This document shows positions 1 through 7,641 of a stretch of DNA of 14,095 nt, piece by piece. The translations under genes were made by a program, and so were the position numbers. The stretch covers positions 648 through 14,742 of the forward strand of contig DUIL01000044.1 of NCBI GenBank assembly GCA_013330385.1. Reading direction: 5' to 3'. Each line of letters starts with the position of its first letter. The stretch's first letter is position 1. Origin of the DNA: Candidatus Thalassarchaeaceae archaeon. GTDB taxonomy: Archaea; Thermoplasmatota; Poseidoniia; Poseidoniales; Thalassarchaeaceae. The notes below the pieces were generated by a model. It saw only the letters and a program-made list of their open reading frames with translations. It was not told where the DNA came from and made no database searches.

Positions 1-453
1 CTCAGATCGTTTGTTACAATCCAGTGGGCATTTTCAATGCTCTTCCATCGGATTGCATTATTCTTCCTACCAAAATTAGTCCCCTCATTCATTGGAACAT
101 TGTACTACAGACTTTCAGGAGCGAAAATAGGCAAGGGTTGTCAACTAAACACTGAGAATGTAAACGATTGCAAATCAGTAATTATAGGGAATAATGTTGT
201 TCTAGGAGGTGCATGCACAATCAATGCTCATCTTGTTGAAAAAGGTGAGTTAGTCATGGCTCCTGTTGTAATCGGCGATGGAGCTCTTATTGGAGCAAAG
301 TCGACTGTACAACCTGGTTGTAAGATAGGAGAGGGGGCAGTAATTGCCACCATGGCTGTACTACCGAAATGGACTGAGGTCCCAGCTGGTGAAGTATGGG
401 CAGGCATTCCTGCAAAATGCATCCGCTTAGCCGATGGGACAAAACCAGTATAA
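1..453 (+). CDS. C-terminal left-hexapeptide-repeat domain protein (Pls/peptide-synthetase-tail or acyltransferase type), 5' partial
   Basis: The frame is open from base 1, so the ATG at 37 is probably internal and only about the last 150 residues are visible. The visible part starts with a hydrophobic stretch (LFHRIALFFLPKLVPS), then LYYRLSGAKIGKG, then repeated [LIV]-G-x-x hexapeptides (VIIGNNVVLGG, VVIGDGALIGAKSTVQPG, KIGEGAVIA) and closes with VPAGEVWAGIPAK. These hexapeptides form a left-handed beta-helix, as in trimeric acyltransferases. The order 'YYRL-GAKIG', 'TINAHL', 'APVVIG', 'VPAG-W-G-PA' resembles the terminal domain of Pls-like non-ribosomal peptide synthetases, where it follows membrane segments; this is recalled family knowledge, not a search result. 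A free-standing sugar or amino-acid O/N-acetyltransferase remains possible. The gene is the only plus-strand one and its TAA directly abuts the stop of the converging coiled-coil gene. The beta-helix fold is near certain; substrate and full architecture cannot be read here. Confidence 0.8.
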   Translation, partial: LRSFVTIQWAFSMLFHRIALFFLPKLVPSFIGTLYYRLSGAKIGKGCQLNTENVNDCKSVIIGNNVVLGGACTINAHLVEKGELVMAPVVIGDGALIGAKSTVQPGCKIGEGAVIATMAVLPKWTEVPAGEVWAGIPAKCIRLADGTKPV

Positions 454-1077
454 TCACTCAGAATCTGAGTCATCATCTGTATCTTCGTCGGATTCTTCTT
501 GAGCATCTGCAGCTGCATCTAGAACCTCATCCATGCGCTCCTTGAACGTAGCGCGCTTGAGTTCCTGATCTCGAATTGCTTCAATCGCAGCATCAATCAT
601 ATCATAGCGTGTTTGAATGGCTTTATTGAGATCCTCAAAGACATTCATATGTTGAGTGTACCAATCATCTCGAGAGGACAATTGGGCCTTTGCAACTGCA
701 AGTGCTTCATCAAGATCCTCAGCAACCTCAAACACTCTTCCAAGACGTGCAGACTCACGGGTATACATCTCTTCCATCTTTTCTAATTCGGGTTGAAGAT
801 GCTTAACCTTCTGAGTGGCCTTTACACCCTCCAATTCAAGATCGTGTATTTTGGAATCCTTATCACTAAGGAGTGTGTCTATTGCTTCTCTCTCAATCTC
901 TTTTTCAATCGCTTCTTGCTCAAGAACATCAATAATTGCGGACTTCTCATCAAGTTTGCGTTTAACATCCTCATAAGCAGCGTAGAGTTTCTCTATTCTC
1001 CCCTCCGCTTTGGTCAATTCTTCCTCAAGTTGGCGGATTCGAAGGTCTGGTGAGAGTGTGCCATCTTCTTCGCTCAT
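454..1077 (-). CDS. Coiled-coil protein with acidic C-terminal tail, function unknown
   Basis: This is a 207-residue soluble protein that I do not recognise as a named family. Residues about 12-105 are charged, heptad-like helix (RQLEEELTKAEGRIEKLYAA and onward) and should form a long coiled coil. Residues about 107-185 are also mostly helical, and residues 193-207 are almost all Asp, Glu and Ser (ESDEDTDDDSDSE). There is no signal peptide, membrane segment or catalytic motif. The ATG at 1077 is supported by a Shine-Dalgarno-like GAGGAG (1083-1088) five bases upstream. The gene is last in the minus-strand series, 133 bases after the peptidase gene, and may have its own promoter. The acidic tail could serve protein-protein contacts or mimic nucleic acid, and the coil suggests oligomers or a scaffold, but these are guesses. 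That it is a real gene is fairly certain from its consistent helical composition, its ribosome site and its neat end-to-end packing. Confidence 0.8.
   Translation of the reverse strand: MSEEDGTLSPDLRIRQLEEELTKAEGRIEKLYAAYEDVKRKLDEKSAIIDVLEQEAIEKEIEREAIDTLLSDKDSKIHDLELEGVKATQKVKHLQPELEKMEEMYTRESARLGRVFEVAEDLDEALAVAKAQLSSRDDWYTQHMNVFEDLNKAIQTRYDMIDAAIEAIRDQELKRATFKERMDEVLDAAADAQEESDEDTDDDSDSE
456..470. repeat. Short palindrome at the junction of two converging genes
   Basis: A perfect 7+1+7 inverted repeat (ACTCAGA-A-TCTGAGT) lies just inside the 3' end of the coiled-coil gene and immediately downstream of the stop of the plus-strand gene. With no spacer between the genes, any transcription-termination signal for either must lie inside the other gene. 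In RNA it would make only a five-base stem with a five-base loop, so it is a weak candidate for a two-way 3' end signal. Confidence 0.3.
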
Positions 1078-1111
1078 GAGTACTCCTCATCACCTTCGAG
1101 CCTTGGGTCTG

Positions 1112-1118
1112 CTATAAC
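1112..1118 (-). promoter_or_regulatory. Possible TATA box for the coiled-coil gene
   Basis: On the minus strand the sequence GTTATAG lies about 35-40 bases before the ATG at 1077. An archaeal TATA box about 25 bases upstream of the transcription start would put the start near 1088-1090, leaving a short leader that still includes the GAGGAG ribosome site. It is a weak match with no visible purine-rich BRE, so this is only a candidate. Confidence 0.25.
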
Positions 1119-1145
1119 TGCGGCGGATTAACTATCAACAAAGAA

Positions 1146-1165
1146 CAAGGTTGCACGACACCTTG
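1146..1165. repeat. Inverted repeat (6-bp arms, 8-nt loop) in the peptidase/coiled-coil spacer
   Basis: CAAGGT and ACCTTG are perfect inverted arms around eight bases. The element sits in the middle of the 133-base gap between the M20 peptidase stop and the coiled-coil start. It could be an RNA hairpin at the end of the long upstream transcript or an operator for a dimeric regulator; nothing in the window decides between these. Confidence 0.35.
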
Positions 1166-1188
1166 AGAATAGGTGATTACGGGGTAAT

Positions 1189-1206
1189 TAGCCCTAATTT
1201 AGGCTA
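1189..1206 (-). terminator. Possible 3' hairpin just after the M20 peptidase gene
   Basis: Starting five bases after the TGA at 1211-1213 on the minus strand, TAGCCTAA is followed by TTAGGGCTA: near-perfect inverted arms with one bulged G. The downstream sequence is AT-rich (AATTAC) but lacks the long T tract typical of archaeal terminators. Its position between two genes fits a transcript-end or processing signal. The stem is short, so the call is tentative. Confidence 0.3.
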
Positions 1207-1210
1207 TTAT

Positions 1211-2623
1211 TCACTCAGAAAGAGCCGCAATAGCAATTGCGAGAACCACATTGAGGCGTTTTGAATGTGGTATGTGTAATTTCTCATCTGGCCCATGCGC
1301 ATTGTTTCCTGGACCTGAAGAACCCGTACAAAGGAAACACGCATCCGGGAACTTATTCTGAATCATTGCCATGAATGGGATTGTTCCACCAACCCATGTT
1401 ACCATTGGCGAGTGTCCTGTTAGTTTCATACTAGCACCATTGAGGGCTTTAGAAACTCCTTCATGCAGAGGTGGTGCATGAAAACCATCAGCAGGCTCTG
1501 TAGCATGATATGTGACCTCTGCTCCGTATGGTGGGTCTTTCTCAAGTATCTCCTTGACAATATTCTGTACCTCCTCTGCCTTTACTCCAGGTGGTATTCT
1601 AAAGCTGAGTTTCAAGTCTGTATGAGTCCGCAAAACATTGCCTGCTGTCAATACAGGAGGCATTCCATCTGCACCTATCACAGACATTGCTGGTTTCCAA
1701 TTAGTTCCCAATAATATCTGATCTGCTTCTGTAGTAGGTGGACGTAATGTATTGACTACTGGTAAACTATTCCAAAGCTCATCACCAAGAATCGCGCCTA
1801 ACTCTATTGCCTCCTGCTTAATCTTATCAGAAATCTCAACGTGCATTTCAGGAATGAGAATTTCTCCTGTCTTTGAGTCCTCTACACGATCTAGTAGCAT
1901 GCGCTGGATTCTGAATGAAGATGGTATAGGACCTCCTGAAATTCCTGAATGCACTCCCTCGTGCGAAACTTTGACACTGAGGTTTCCTGCAACTAACCCT
2001 CTGAGTGCCTCTGAAACCCAAATGTGTTCGTAAGATGGGCCGCCACTGTCTAGAACAACTATCAAATCAGGAGAACCAAGATTATCTGACAATTCATCCA
2101 GATATGGTGGAAGATCGAAGGAACCTGATTCCTCACAAGTTTCGATTAAGAAAGTCGCTTTGGGGTGTGGTATTCCTGCCTCTTGTAGTAACTTTATTGC
2201 AGTAACACAAAGATATCCGCCGTAGCCATCATCGACAGCCCCTCTTCCAAATAAGAAGGGGTCTCGACGCACCGCCTTGAGTGGGTGTAGTCCCTCTGAC
2301 CATAGATTGGGCCGGCTGGGTTGTTTATCGAGATGAGAATAGAATAGAACCTCACCAGAGCCTGTCCCCTCGATAGTAACTAGGAGAACTGGGGAATGAT
2401 TTCCTATACGATGAGTTTCGTATGTCATGCCCGCTATTCCCTGTCTATCTAACCAGCCACAAAACAAATCGATTGTAGCTTGTAATTCTCCTAACTCATC
2501 CCAATCGGGAGCGAAGCCGGGTGATAGTGCATGTATCTCTATGAATTCAGAAAGACTAGGTAATATCGACTCTTCCCAAATTGATTCCGAGGCCTCCATC
2601 ATACTGTCTATGTCGATGTCCAT
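1211..2623 (-). CDS. M20-family metallopeptidase (dinuclear zinc exopeptidase, carnosine-dipeptidase-like)
   Basis: This 470-residue cytosolic hydrolase should cleave an amide or peptide bond at the end of a small peptide or acylated amino acid, using two metal ions. The M20 signature is complete. SHLDKQP gives the first metal ligand His97 and the Asp99 that tunes it. GRGAVDDG gives the bridging Asp at 131. CEES gives the catalytic Glu164 and the ligand Glu165. Asp192 (VVLDSGG) and His443 (NNAHGPDE) complete the set. HEGVHSG around His225 lies in the inserted dimerisation domain and matches the histidine that reaches across the dimer in carnosinase-type enzymes. Length and motif spacing are closer to the roughly 475-residue dipeptidase branch than to the shorter ArgE or DapE proteins, but the exact substrate cannot be told. 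The ATG at 2623 has GAGG (2631-2634) seven bases upstream. The gene begins 47 bases after the AddA-like stop, so co-transcription is plausible. Confidence 0.92.
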   Translation of the reverse strand: MDIDIDSMMEASESIWEESILPSLSEFIEIHALSPGFAPDWDELGELQATIDLFCGWLDRQGIAGMTYETHRIGNHSPVLLVTIEGTGSGEVLFYSHLDKQPSRPNLWSEGLHPLKAVRRDPFLFGRGAVDDGYGGYLCVTAIKLLQEAGIPHPKATFLIETCEESGSFDLPPYLDELSDNLGSPDLIVVLDSGGPSYEHIWVSEALRGLVAGNLSVKVSHEGVHSGISGGPIPSSFRIQRMLLDRVEDSKTGEILIPEMHVEISDKIKQEAIELGAILGDELWNSLPVVNTLRPPTTEADQILLGTNWKPAMSVIGADGMPPVLTAGNVLRTHTDLKLSFRIPPGVKAEEVQNIVKEILEKDPPYGAEVTYHATEPADGFHAPPLHEGVSKALNGASMKLTGHSPMVTWVGGTIPFMAMIQNKFPDACFLCTGSSGPGNNAHGPDEKLHIPHSKRLNVVLAIAIAALSE

Positions 2624-2670
2624 AGCCCTGCCTCACAAAATACACACATGGAGTCTTCGATGCCCCAAAC

Positions 2671-5600
2671 TCACTCAGATAGAGGACCACATATCGGGAT
2701 GTCTCCTCTATTGAAAGGACATGTGTAGCATATGGAAGCCTCCTCGGCAGGCCTTCTTTGGAATTCGGCAAGTGGCAATTCTGTTGAAAAATTAATTCTT
2801 GCGGCAGTTGCAAGTATCTCATTCAACTCGGCTTGAGCCGACTCAAACATCTCCTCAGGATAAATGATTAATCGCCCAGTAACACCTACAAGAATAGCGG
2901 GCCTCTCTACGATTCTGCGCTCTTCTTCGGGCCTACTATTCTCCATCATAGTCAGTGCACGATGGTAAAGAGCAAGTTGCAAACGATGATGGCGTAGCAT
3001 TTCATTTTCAGCCTCACTGATTGGTTTGGTTTCAATCTCATTGAGTGTATCAAGAAGTGGCCCCGAACCCTTTGAAATTGATGCTGCTTGCTCAGTCTTC
3101 AAATCAACTGGGCGAATCCGTGATTTGCCATCTCCCGAGGAGCAAAGAACTAGATCAATTGAACCATCCATATCGATATTCACATTTTCAACTACTGTCA
3201 GTGCTTGATGACCCTCGGGGGTCCATCTTGTTCTCTCAATTGCTTCAAATGAAATTTTATTTGAGATTGTGAAAGGGAATTCAGTCCGTAGGCCCTCGAC
3301 TCTAATTCCGGCTATTTTGTCGCCTCTTGTCATTTGCCCAACAATACCGTCTTCAATTCTCTGCAACATAGTTGAAACGATTTTGTCTGTTGCTTCCTCA
3401 TCGACATCTGTAGGTAACAACTCTGAGAAAACCTCTGCCCGAAGGGACATATCGAGAAGTCTACTTGGTGATGGCGTAGACCAAATATCGGGAAGCGGTT
3501 TTGAAGGTTTATTTTTCTCCGGGCCAGGATTACCAATTCCAACTTCTAGTATCCTATGCACAATAAGGCCCAATTGAGTTGGGTCAGGAAGATTGAGGGT
3601 TTTATCATCGTCAGAATCTTCTCTTTCATCCCATTCTTCTTCGCCCATTTCTCGCCAATCCGAAATTGGATCCGGGCGTAATCCACCACGAGTCTCAAAC
3701 CAATGCCTTCGGGGACATTGATCGATATTAGACAAACGATGTGGAGCTAATCGGATACGAGCAGATAAGTCCTTTCTTGGAACTTCAGTTATGCTTGATA
3801 CAGAGTTATTGTGGGCCTGTTCATTTATCATTTCCTGCTGCACAAGCGGAGTATGAGGATTCTGATTTTCTTGAGTGCCATCGTGTAGACAATCAGGATG
3901 ATGGTATAACAAAAGACCAGGTAATGTAATGCCACCCAAATATGCAGAATATTGTATTTCAGCGGGATTAAGAATTCTTTCAGGGCCTTTCTTAGAAATT
4001 GGAGGGGGGCCGTTTAGATCTTCATCACCCGCCAACCAAGGGCTAGTAGCTTCTACTCGTCTCCACGAACCTTGGCGCAGAGATTCGGCCCACATCTGCC
4101 CCAATTGAGTCTCTGATTCTGAATAACCCCATGGGACGACTAGACCGGAATCATCTTTCCATTCAGTTTTCTTAGGAGAACCGACAATAATCAGATGTTG
4201 TTTAACACGAGTTGCCGCCACATATAGTAGACGCCTTGCCTCCGCATTCTTTCGCGCTTGGTGGATTCTTCTAGTATGCCTCCACATTGCAGAAAGAGGA
4301 GGGTCCTGACCTGACCAAGGAGATGGATGACCTGCGAAAAATTCAGGACTAACAATTAAACGGTCCTGGTTCTCAATGGTCATAGTAACTTGTTTTCCTG
4401 AGAATAAATCAGCAACTATTACTACCTTAGCCTGAAGCCCTTTTGAACCGTGAATTGACATTACTCGAACCGCATCACTTGCAGGAATGGTTTGTGCCTG
4501 AAGGGATCTTCCTTTTTGTTCCCGGAGACTTCTAATCCTGTCTGCGATAACCATAGGATCTCCTCCGACCTCGTTTGAAATACGCCTTACTTCATCGACA
4601 AATTTCTCTACATCTTGGGCAGACACAGAGTCATGGTAGGCCGTTAGTAAATCAGATTGATCAATAGTCTCATCTAGAATATCAAGTAACCTACCTGCAG
4701 ATGAAAGACTTATCCATCGTTGTACTAATGCCTTCTGTTCATCGCTGACAGTGAATTCTAGAAGTCTTTCCATCAAATTATTCGAACCCTCTGAATTAAG
4801 GAAATCTTGGAGGGTAGAATCAGTCATTCCAATTAATGATGAACGAGCAACCCATGCTGCAGCAAATCGAGATTCTGGGCGTGCTACAAACTGTACTAAT
4901 CCGTCAAGTTCTGCCGCCGCAGGTCGTTCGAGAAGACTACCTTCTTTATCTGCCTGAGTTGGAATATTATGTTCCTGAAGATGCTTGATGATGGCATCCC
5001 TGAGTTTACCTCTACTAGCCATCAGAATCATAATTTCACCGAAATCAACAGGATCCTGGGCTGGGACGATATTCCAATTACCGTCTGCACCCAATATTCG
5101 AGTTTCTGTGCCTTGATGCAAAGCACGAATTCTTTGAGCAATCATCATTGCTTGACGCTCTGTTGAATTCGCCTCCCCAGATTCGAAAGGATCTATGTAT
5201 TCTAACAAAGAAGGAGGAGGGTCATCTTCCCCACCGTCTTGAACAGGACAAATCCATTCTAAAACACCGGGATTCTCAAGATTAGAAGAACAAGGAATCA
5301 ATCTTTGTGGTTCGGCGTAGTAATCCGCCCGAGGGAAGAAACGATGACGAGGGGAGAATACATCTTCCCACCACTCATTCATAACGTGAAGAAGACCTCC
5401 GTCTGTTCGATAGTTGATTTTCAGAGATATCAAACCTTCACTACGTGCCTGTACTTCAGAAATATGCAGAGTCTCAGTTCCATCATTTTGATTGAATGGA
5501 ATCCATTCATTGATATTACGAGCATTTTCACTTGTCAATTCCGAGGCACGAATAATCTGTAAATCGTAAGATAAACGAGGGTCTCTGCTTGCATCTTCCT

Positions 5601-7641
5601 GCCTGAGTTCTGGTGTTCTTCTTAACTCGGCGACATTATTGAACTCATGTTGATTTATGATTCGAAGACGCTCGGCGTATTGTCGGAAACCTGCAACTTC
5701 AGCTTGACGAAAAGCATAGATTGATTGTTTCATATCTCCAACATAGCATATTGTTGGTTGCCAATCTGTATCGGGAGCTTTGACCTCCCCAACACGTAAT
5801 TCTCTGGGACCCCAAAGTCTCGAAAGCATACGCCATTGCAATGGTGAATTGTCTTGGGCCTCATCTATAATGAAAGCACGATACCTTCTTCGAATTTGTT
5901 TAAGTAAATTGTAACGTCGTTCTAAATCTGCGCGTATTTCACCTAAATTTGAGGCAGATTCGCCAGCAGTTGAGGGGTTGGCCTCTAATGATTCGAGTGT
6001 AGCAAAGGCGCGATGAATATGGTCATCTCGCCACGAATCTTCTGAAGGATTATCAAGTTCTTGAATTAGAGATCTAGGATAAAAGCGGCGGCAAATAGAT
6101 GGGCAACGTGCCAATAATAATTCGCCAGCCAAACCTGCTATATCTTCAAAATCATGAATTTCGGCGCGTTCCTTTAGAACTCTTATTATTCCCTTCAGGC
6201 CACGCAATACAACACGTAAATCATCGAGATTTTGCGCCTCTGCTGTAAGTGAGAATCCTGTCTGAGAGGAATTCAGGCCGCGCTCTAAACGCTCAGGTAA
6301 AGGTTCAGGAATATGATGGATAATAGAGGGTTCCTCAACAGGTGTGTAAGGAGCGGGGCAGGCTTCAAGAATTAGTGCCAATTGAATGTGATGAAGAACA
6401 CGCTGACCAACGGGTGATGAAAATAAATCAGCAAATGATTGCTTAATTTGGTCAATTTGCTCCTTCACTGAATCCTTAGTTTCTTTGGGTTTCAATCCAG
6501 AGTAGGATTCTATCCCAGACCCCCACGAATTTGATGAAGGAAGATTTAATCTAGGAAAGAAAGAAGGGTCTCTACCCATCAATTTGCTTCCTACAATACA
6601 TCTCAAGATTTGACCTAACCAAACTAAGCGTTGCCAATCTTCATCGGGACGGTCATTATCTGAAAGATGTGCTAAAGCCCCCATTCTAGTATCTAGTTGC
6701 CATCCAGTGGGTGCAAAATGAGTGATGTGTGAGCGAATTAAATCACAGTATCTTCCAATCAACACCTCAACAGACTCAGAAATTAAATCAATATCCTCAG
6801 CGTCCGTTGATTCCATAATACGATTCATCAAAAGATTCGAATTTACTGATTGGGATTCATCAATAATTCCTCTTTCACCCTCTGCTAGAAAAACGGAGTT
6901 ATTGATTAGCGTTTGAAGCATTCTCGCAGCCTTTCTTCGACTCGAATAATGTCGAGCGATTCTATCACGCGCTTCAAGAACCAAACTCACATCTTCGACT
7001 TCGATTCCAGCATCCACGGCTGGCCCGTTCTGATGTGAGCCCGTTGGTAAACGCCAAAGGGTATTGATTCCTTGTTCTATAATCCTCATACGCTCAGCAT
7101 CAGAAACCACATCACGACCCAAAGAATCTCCCAGAAGACTTCGATAAGGCGATACAAGTTGATTGAAGAAAGAATCTATTGTACCAATGGGTGCATCCTC
7201 CAATAGCATGAGTAATTGCTCGGGAAAACCATCATTCTTAATCCGTGAATCACTATCTACATCCTCGCTTCTAGAGAATGAACCACTTCGTAATTTTGCT
7301 ATTTTTTGGCGGAGTCTATCTCGCATTTCATCTGCAGCTAAATTGGTAAAGGTAAGAAGAACAACCTCACTTGGTAACAACCCTCCCCATTCCTCAAGAT
7401 TGATTCTCTCAGACATCGGTGAGAGAATTGTTCCGCCAGGTATTCTATTCGGTCTCTCAGGTTGAGGTAGTAATCGGGTTGCTCTCTGGTCCTCTGTGAG
7501 GTAATGCTCGATTACTCTCTCTACAATTGTCATCGTCTTTCCAGTCCCAGCACCTGCATCTATGGCAATATGAGAATCGAGATTGAGTGCCAATCTCTGA
7601 GCAGTGTTAAGTGTCTGACGAGACGAGTGTTGCATAGACAT
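2671..7641 (-). CDS. addA: AddA-like UvrD-family (SF1A) helicase fused to a PD-(D/E)XK nuclease
   Basis: A 1656-residue ATP-driven DNA helicase and exonuclease, the likely motor of an AddAB-type complex that processes double-strand DNA ends. Helicase motifs in order: Walker A AGAGTGKT (29-36), Ia LLTFTNLAADEM (95-106), TIDSFF (154-159), Walker B/II IIDEAQD (591-597), III GDMKQSIYAFRQ (635-646), IV KINYRT (741-746), V MSIHGSKGL (1061-1069), VI LLYVAATR (1138-1145). The C-terminal nuclease has His1362, Asp1496 (GSIDLVL), Asp1513 and Lys1515 (VDLKTE), and the QxxxY motif Gln1555/Tyr1559. Four cysteines placed as for an Fe-S cluster are Cys1309 (QCPRRHWF) and Cys1638, 1641, 1651 (CYTC, then nine residues, then C). 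Bacterial AddA is nearer 1200-1250 residues; much of the extra lies between residues 160 and 590 and in a linker at 1155-1300. The start overlaps the AddB stop as TGATG, with a strong ribosome site upstream. A plain UvrD/Rep helicase is excluded by the nuclease; a RecB-like partner role is the alternative. Confidence 0.88.
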   Translation of the reverse strand: MSMQHSSRQTLNTAQRLALNLDSHIAIDAGAGTGKTMTIVERVIEHYLTEDQRATRLLPQPERPNRIPGGTILSPMSERINLEEWGGLLPSEVVLLTFTNLAADEMRDRLRQKIAKLRSGSFSRSEDVDSDSRIKNDGFPEQLLMLLEDAPIGTIDSFFNQLVSPYRSLLGDSLGRDVVSDAERMRIIEQGINTLWRLPTGSHQNGPAVDAGIEVEDVSLVLEARDRIARHYSSRRKAARMLQTLINNSVFLAEGERGIIDESQSVNSNLLMNRIMESTDAEDIDLISESVEVLIGRYCDLIRSHITHFAPTGWQLDTRMGALAHLSDNDRPDEDWQRLVWLGQILRCIVGSKLMGRDPSFFPRLNLPSSNSWGSGIESYSGLKPKETKDSVKEQIDQIKQSFADLFSSPVGQRVLHHIQLALILEACPAPYTPVEEPSIIHHIPEPLPERLERGLNSSQTGFSLTAEAQNLDDLRVVLRGLKGIIRVLKERAEIHDFEDIAGLAGELLLARCPSICRRFYPRSLIQELDNPSEDSWRDDHIHRAFATLESLEANPSTAGESASNLGEIRADLERRYNLLKQIRRRYRAFIIDEAQDNSPLQWRMLSRLWGPRELRVGEVKAPDTDWQPTICYVGDMKQSIYAFRQAEVAGFRQYAERLRIINQHEFNNVAELRRTPELRQEDASRDPRLSYDLQIIRASELTSENARNINEWIPFNQNDGTETLHISEVQARSEGLISLKINYRTDGGLLHVMNEWWEDVFSPRHRFFPRADYYAEPQRLIPCSSNLENPGVLEWICPVQDGGEDDPPPSLLEYIDPFESGEANSTERQAMMIAQRIRALHQGTETRILGADGNWNIVPAQDPVDFGEIMILMASRGKLRDAIIKHLQEHNIPTQADKEGSLLERPAAAELDGLVQFVARPESRFAAAWVARSSLIGMTDSTLQDFLNSEGSNNLMERLLEFTVSDEQKALVQRWISLSSAGRLLDILDETIDQSDLLTAYHDSVSAQDVEKFVDEVRRISNEVGGDPMVIADRIRSLREQKGRSLQAQTIPASDAVRVMSIHGSKGLQAKVVIVADLFSGKQVTMTIENQDRLIVSPEFFAGHPSPWSGQDPPLSAMWRHTRRIHQARKNAEARRLLYVAATRVKQHLIIVGSPKKTEWKDDSGLVVPWGYSESETQLGQMWAESLRQGSWRRVEATSPWLAGDEDLNGPPPISKKGPERILNPAEIQYSAYLGGITLPGLLLYHHPDCLHDGTQENQNPHTPLVQQEMINEQAHNNSVSSITEVPRKDLSARIRLAPHRLSNIDQCPRRHWFETRGGLRPDPISDWREMGEEEWDEREDSDDDKTLNLPDPTQLGLIVHRILEVGIGNPGPEKNKPSKPLPDIWSTPSPSRLLDMSLRAEVFSELLPTDVDEEATDKIVSTMLQRIEDGIVGQMTRGDKIAGIRVEGLRTEFPFTISNKISFEAIERTRWTPEGHQALTVVENVNIDMDGSIDLVLCSSGDGKSRIRPVDLKTEQAASISKGSGPLLDTLNEIETKPISEAENEMLRHHRLQLALYHRALTMMENSRPEEERRIVERPAILVGVTGRLIIYPEEMFESAQAELNEILATAARINFSTELPLAEFQRRPAEEASICYTCPFNRGDIPICGPLSE

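Noticed and set aside
37..453. ATG at 37 as the true start of the hexapeptide protein
   Set aside because: The frame is open upstream to base 1 and no ribosome site precedes 37; the hydrophobic lead-in suggests that the protein continues upstream.
793..1053. Plus-strand frame opposite the coiled-coil gene
   Set aside because: Antisense shadow; the minus strand has a ribosome site and consistent heptad composition, and the plus frame has neither.
1078..1210. A tRNA or a known riboswitch in the largest gap
   Set aside because: The short inverted repeats do not form a cloverleaf, no T-loop GTTCRA-type box or known aptamer core is visible, and the gap is only 133 bases.
2556..2822. Minus-strand 88-residue frame bridging the AddA-like and M20 genes
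   Set aside because: It overlaps both well-supported genes in another frame and shows no recognisable domain.
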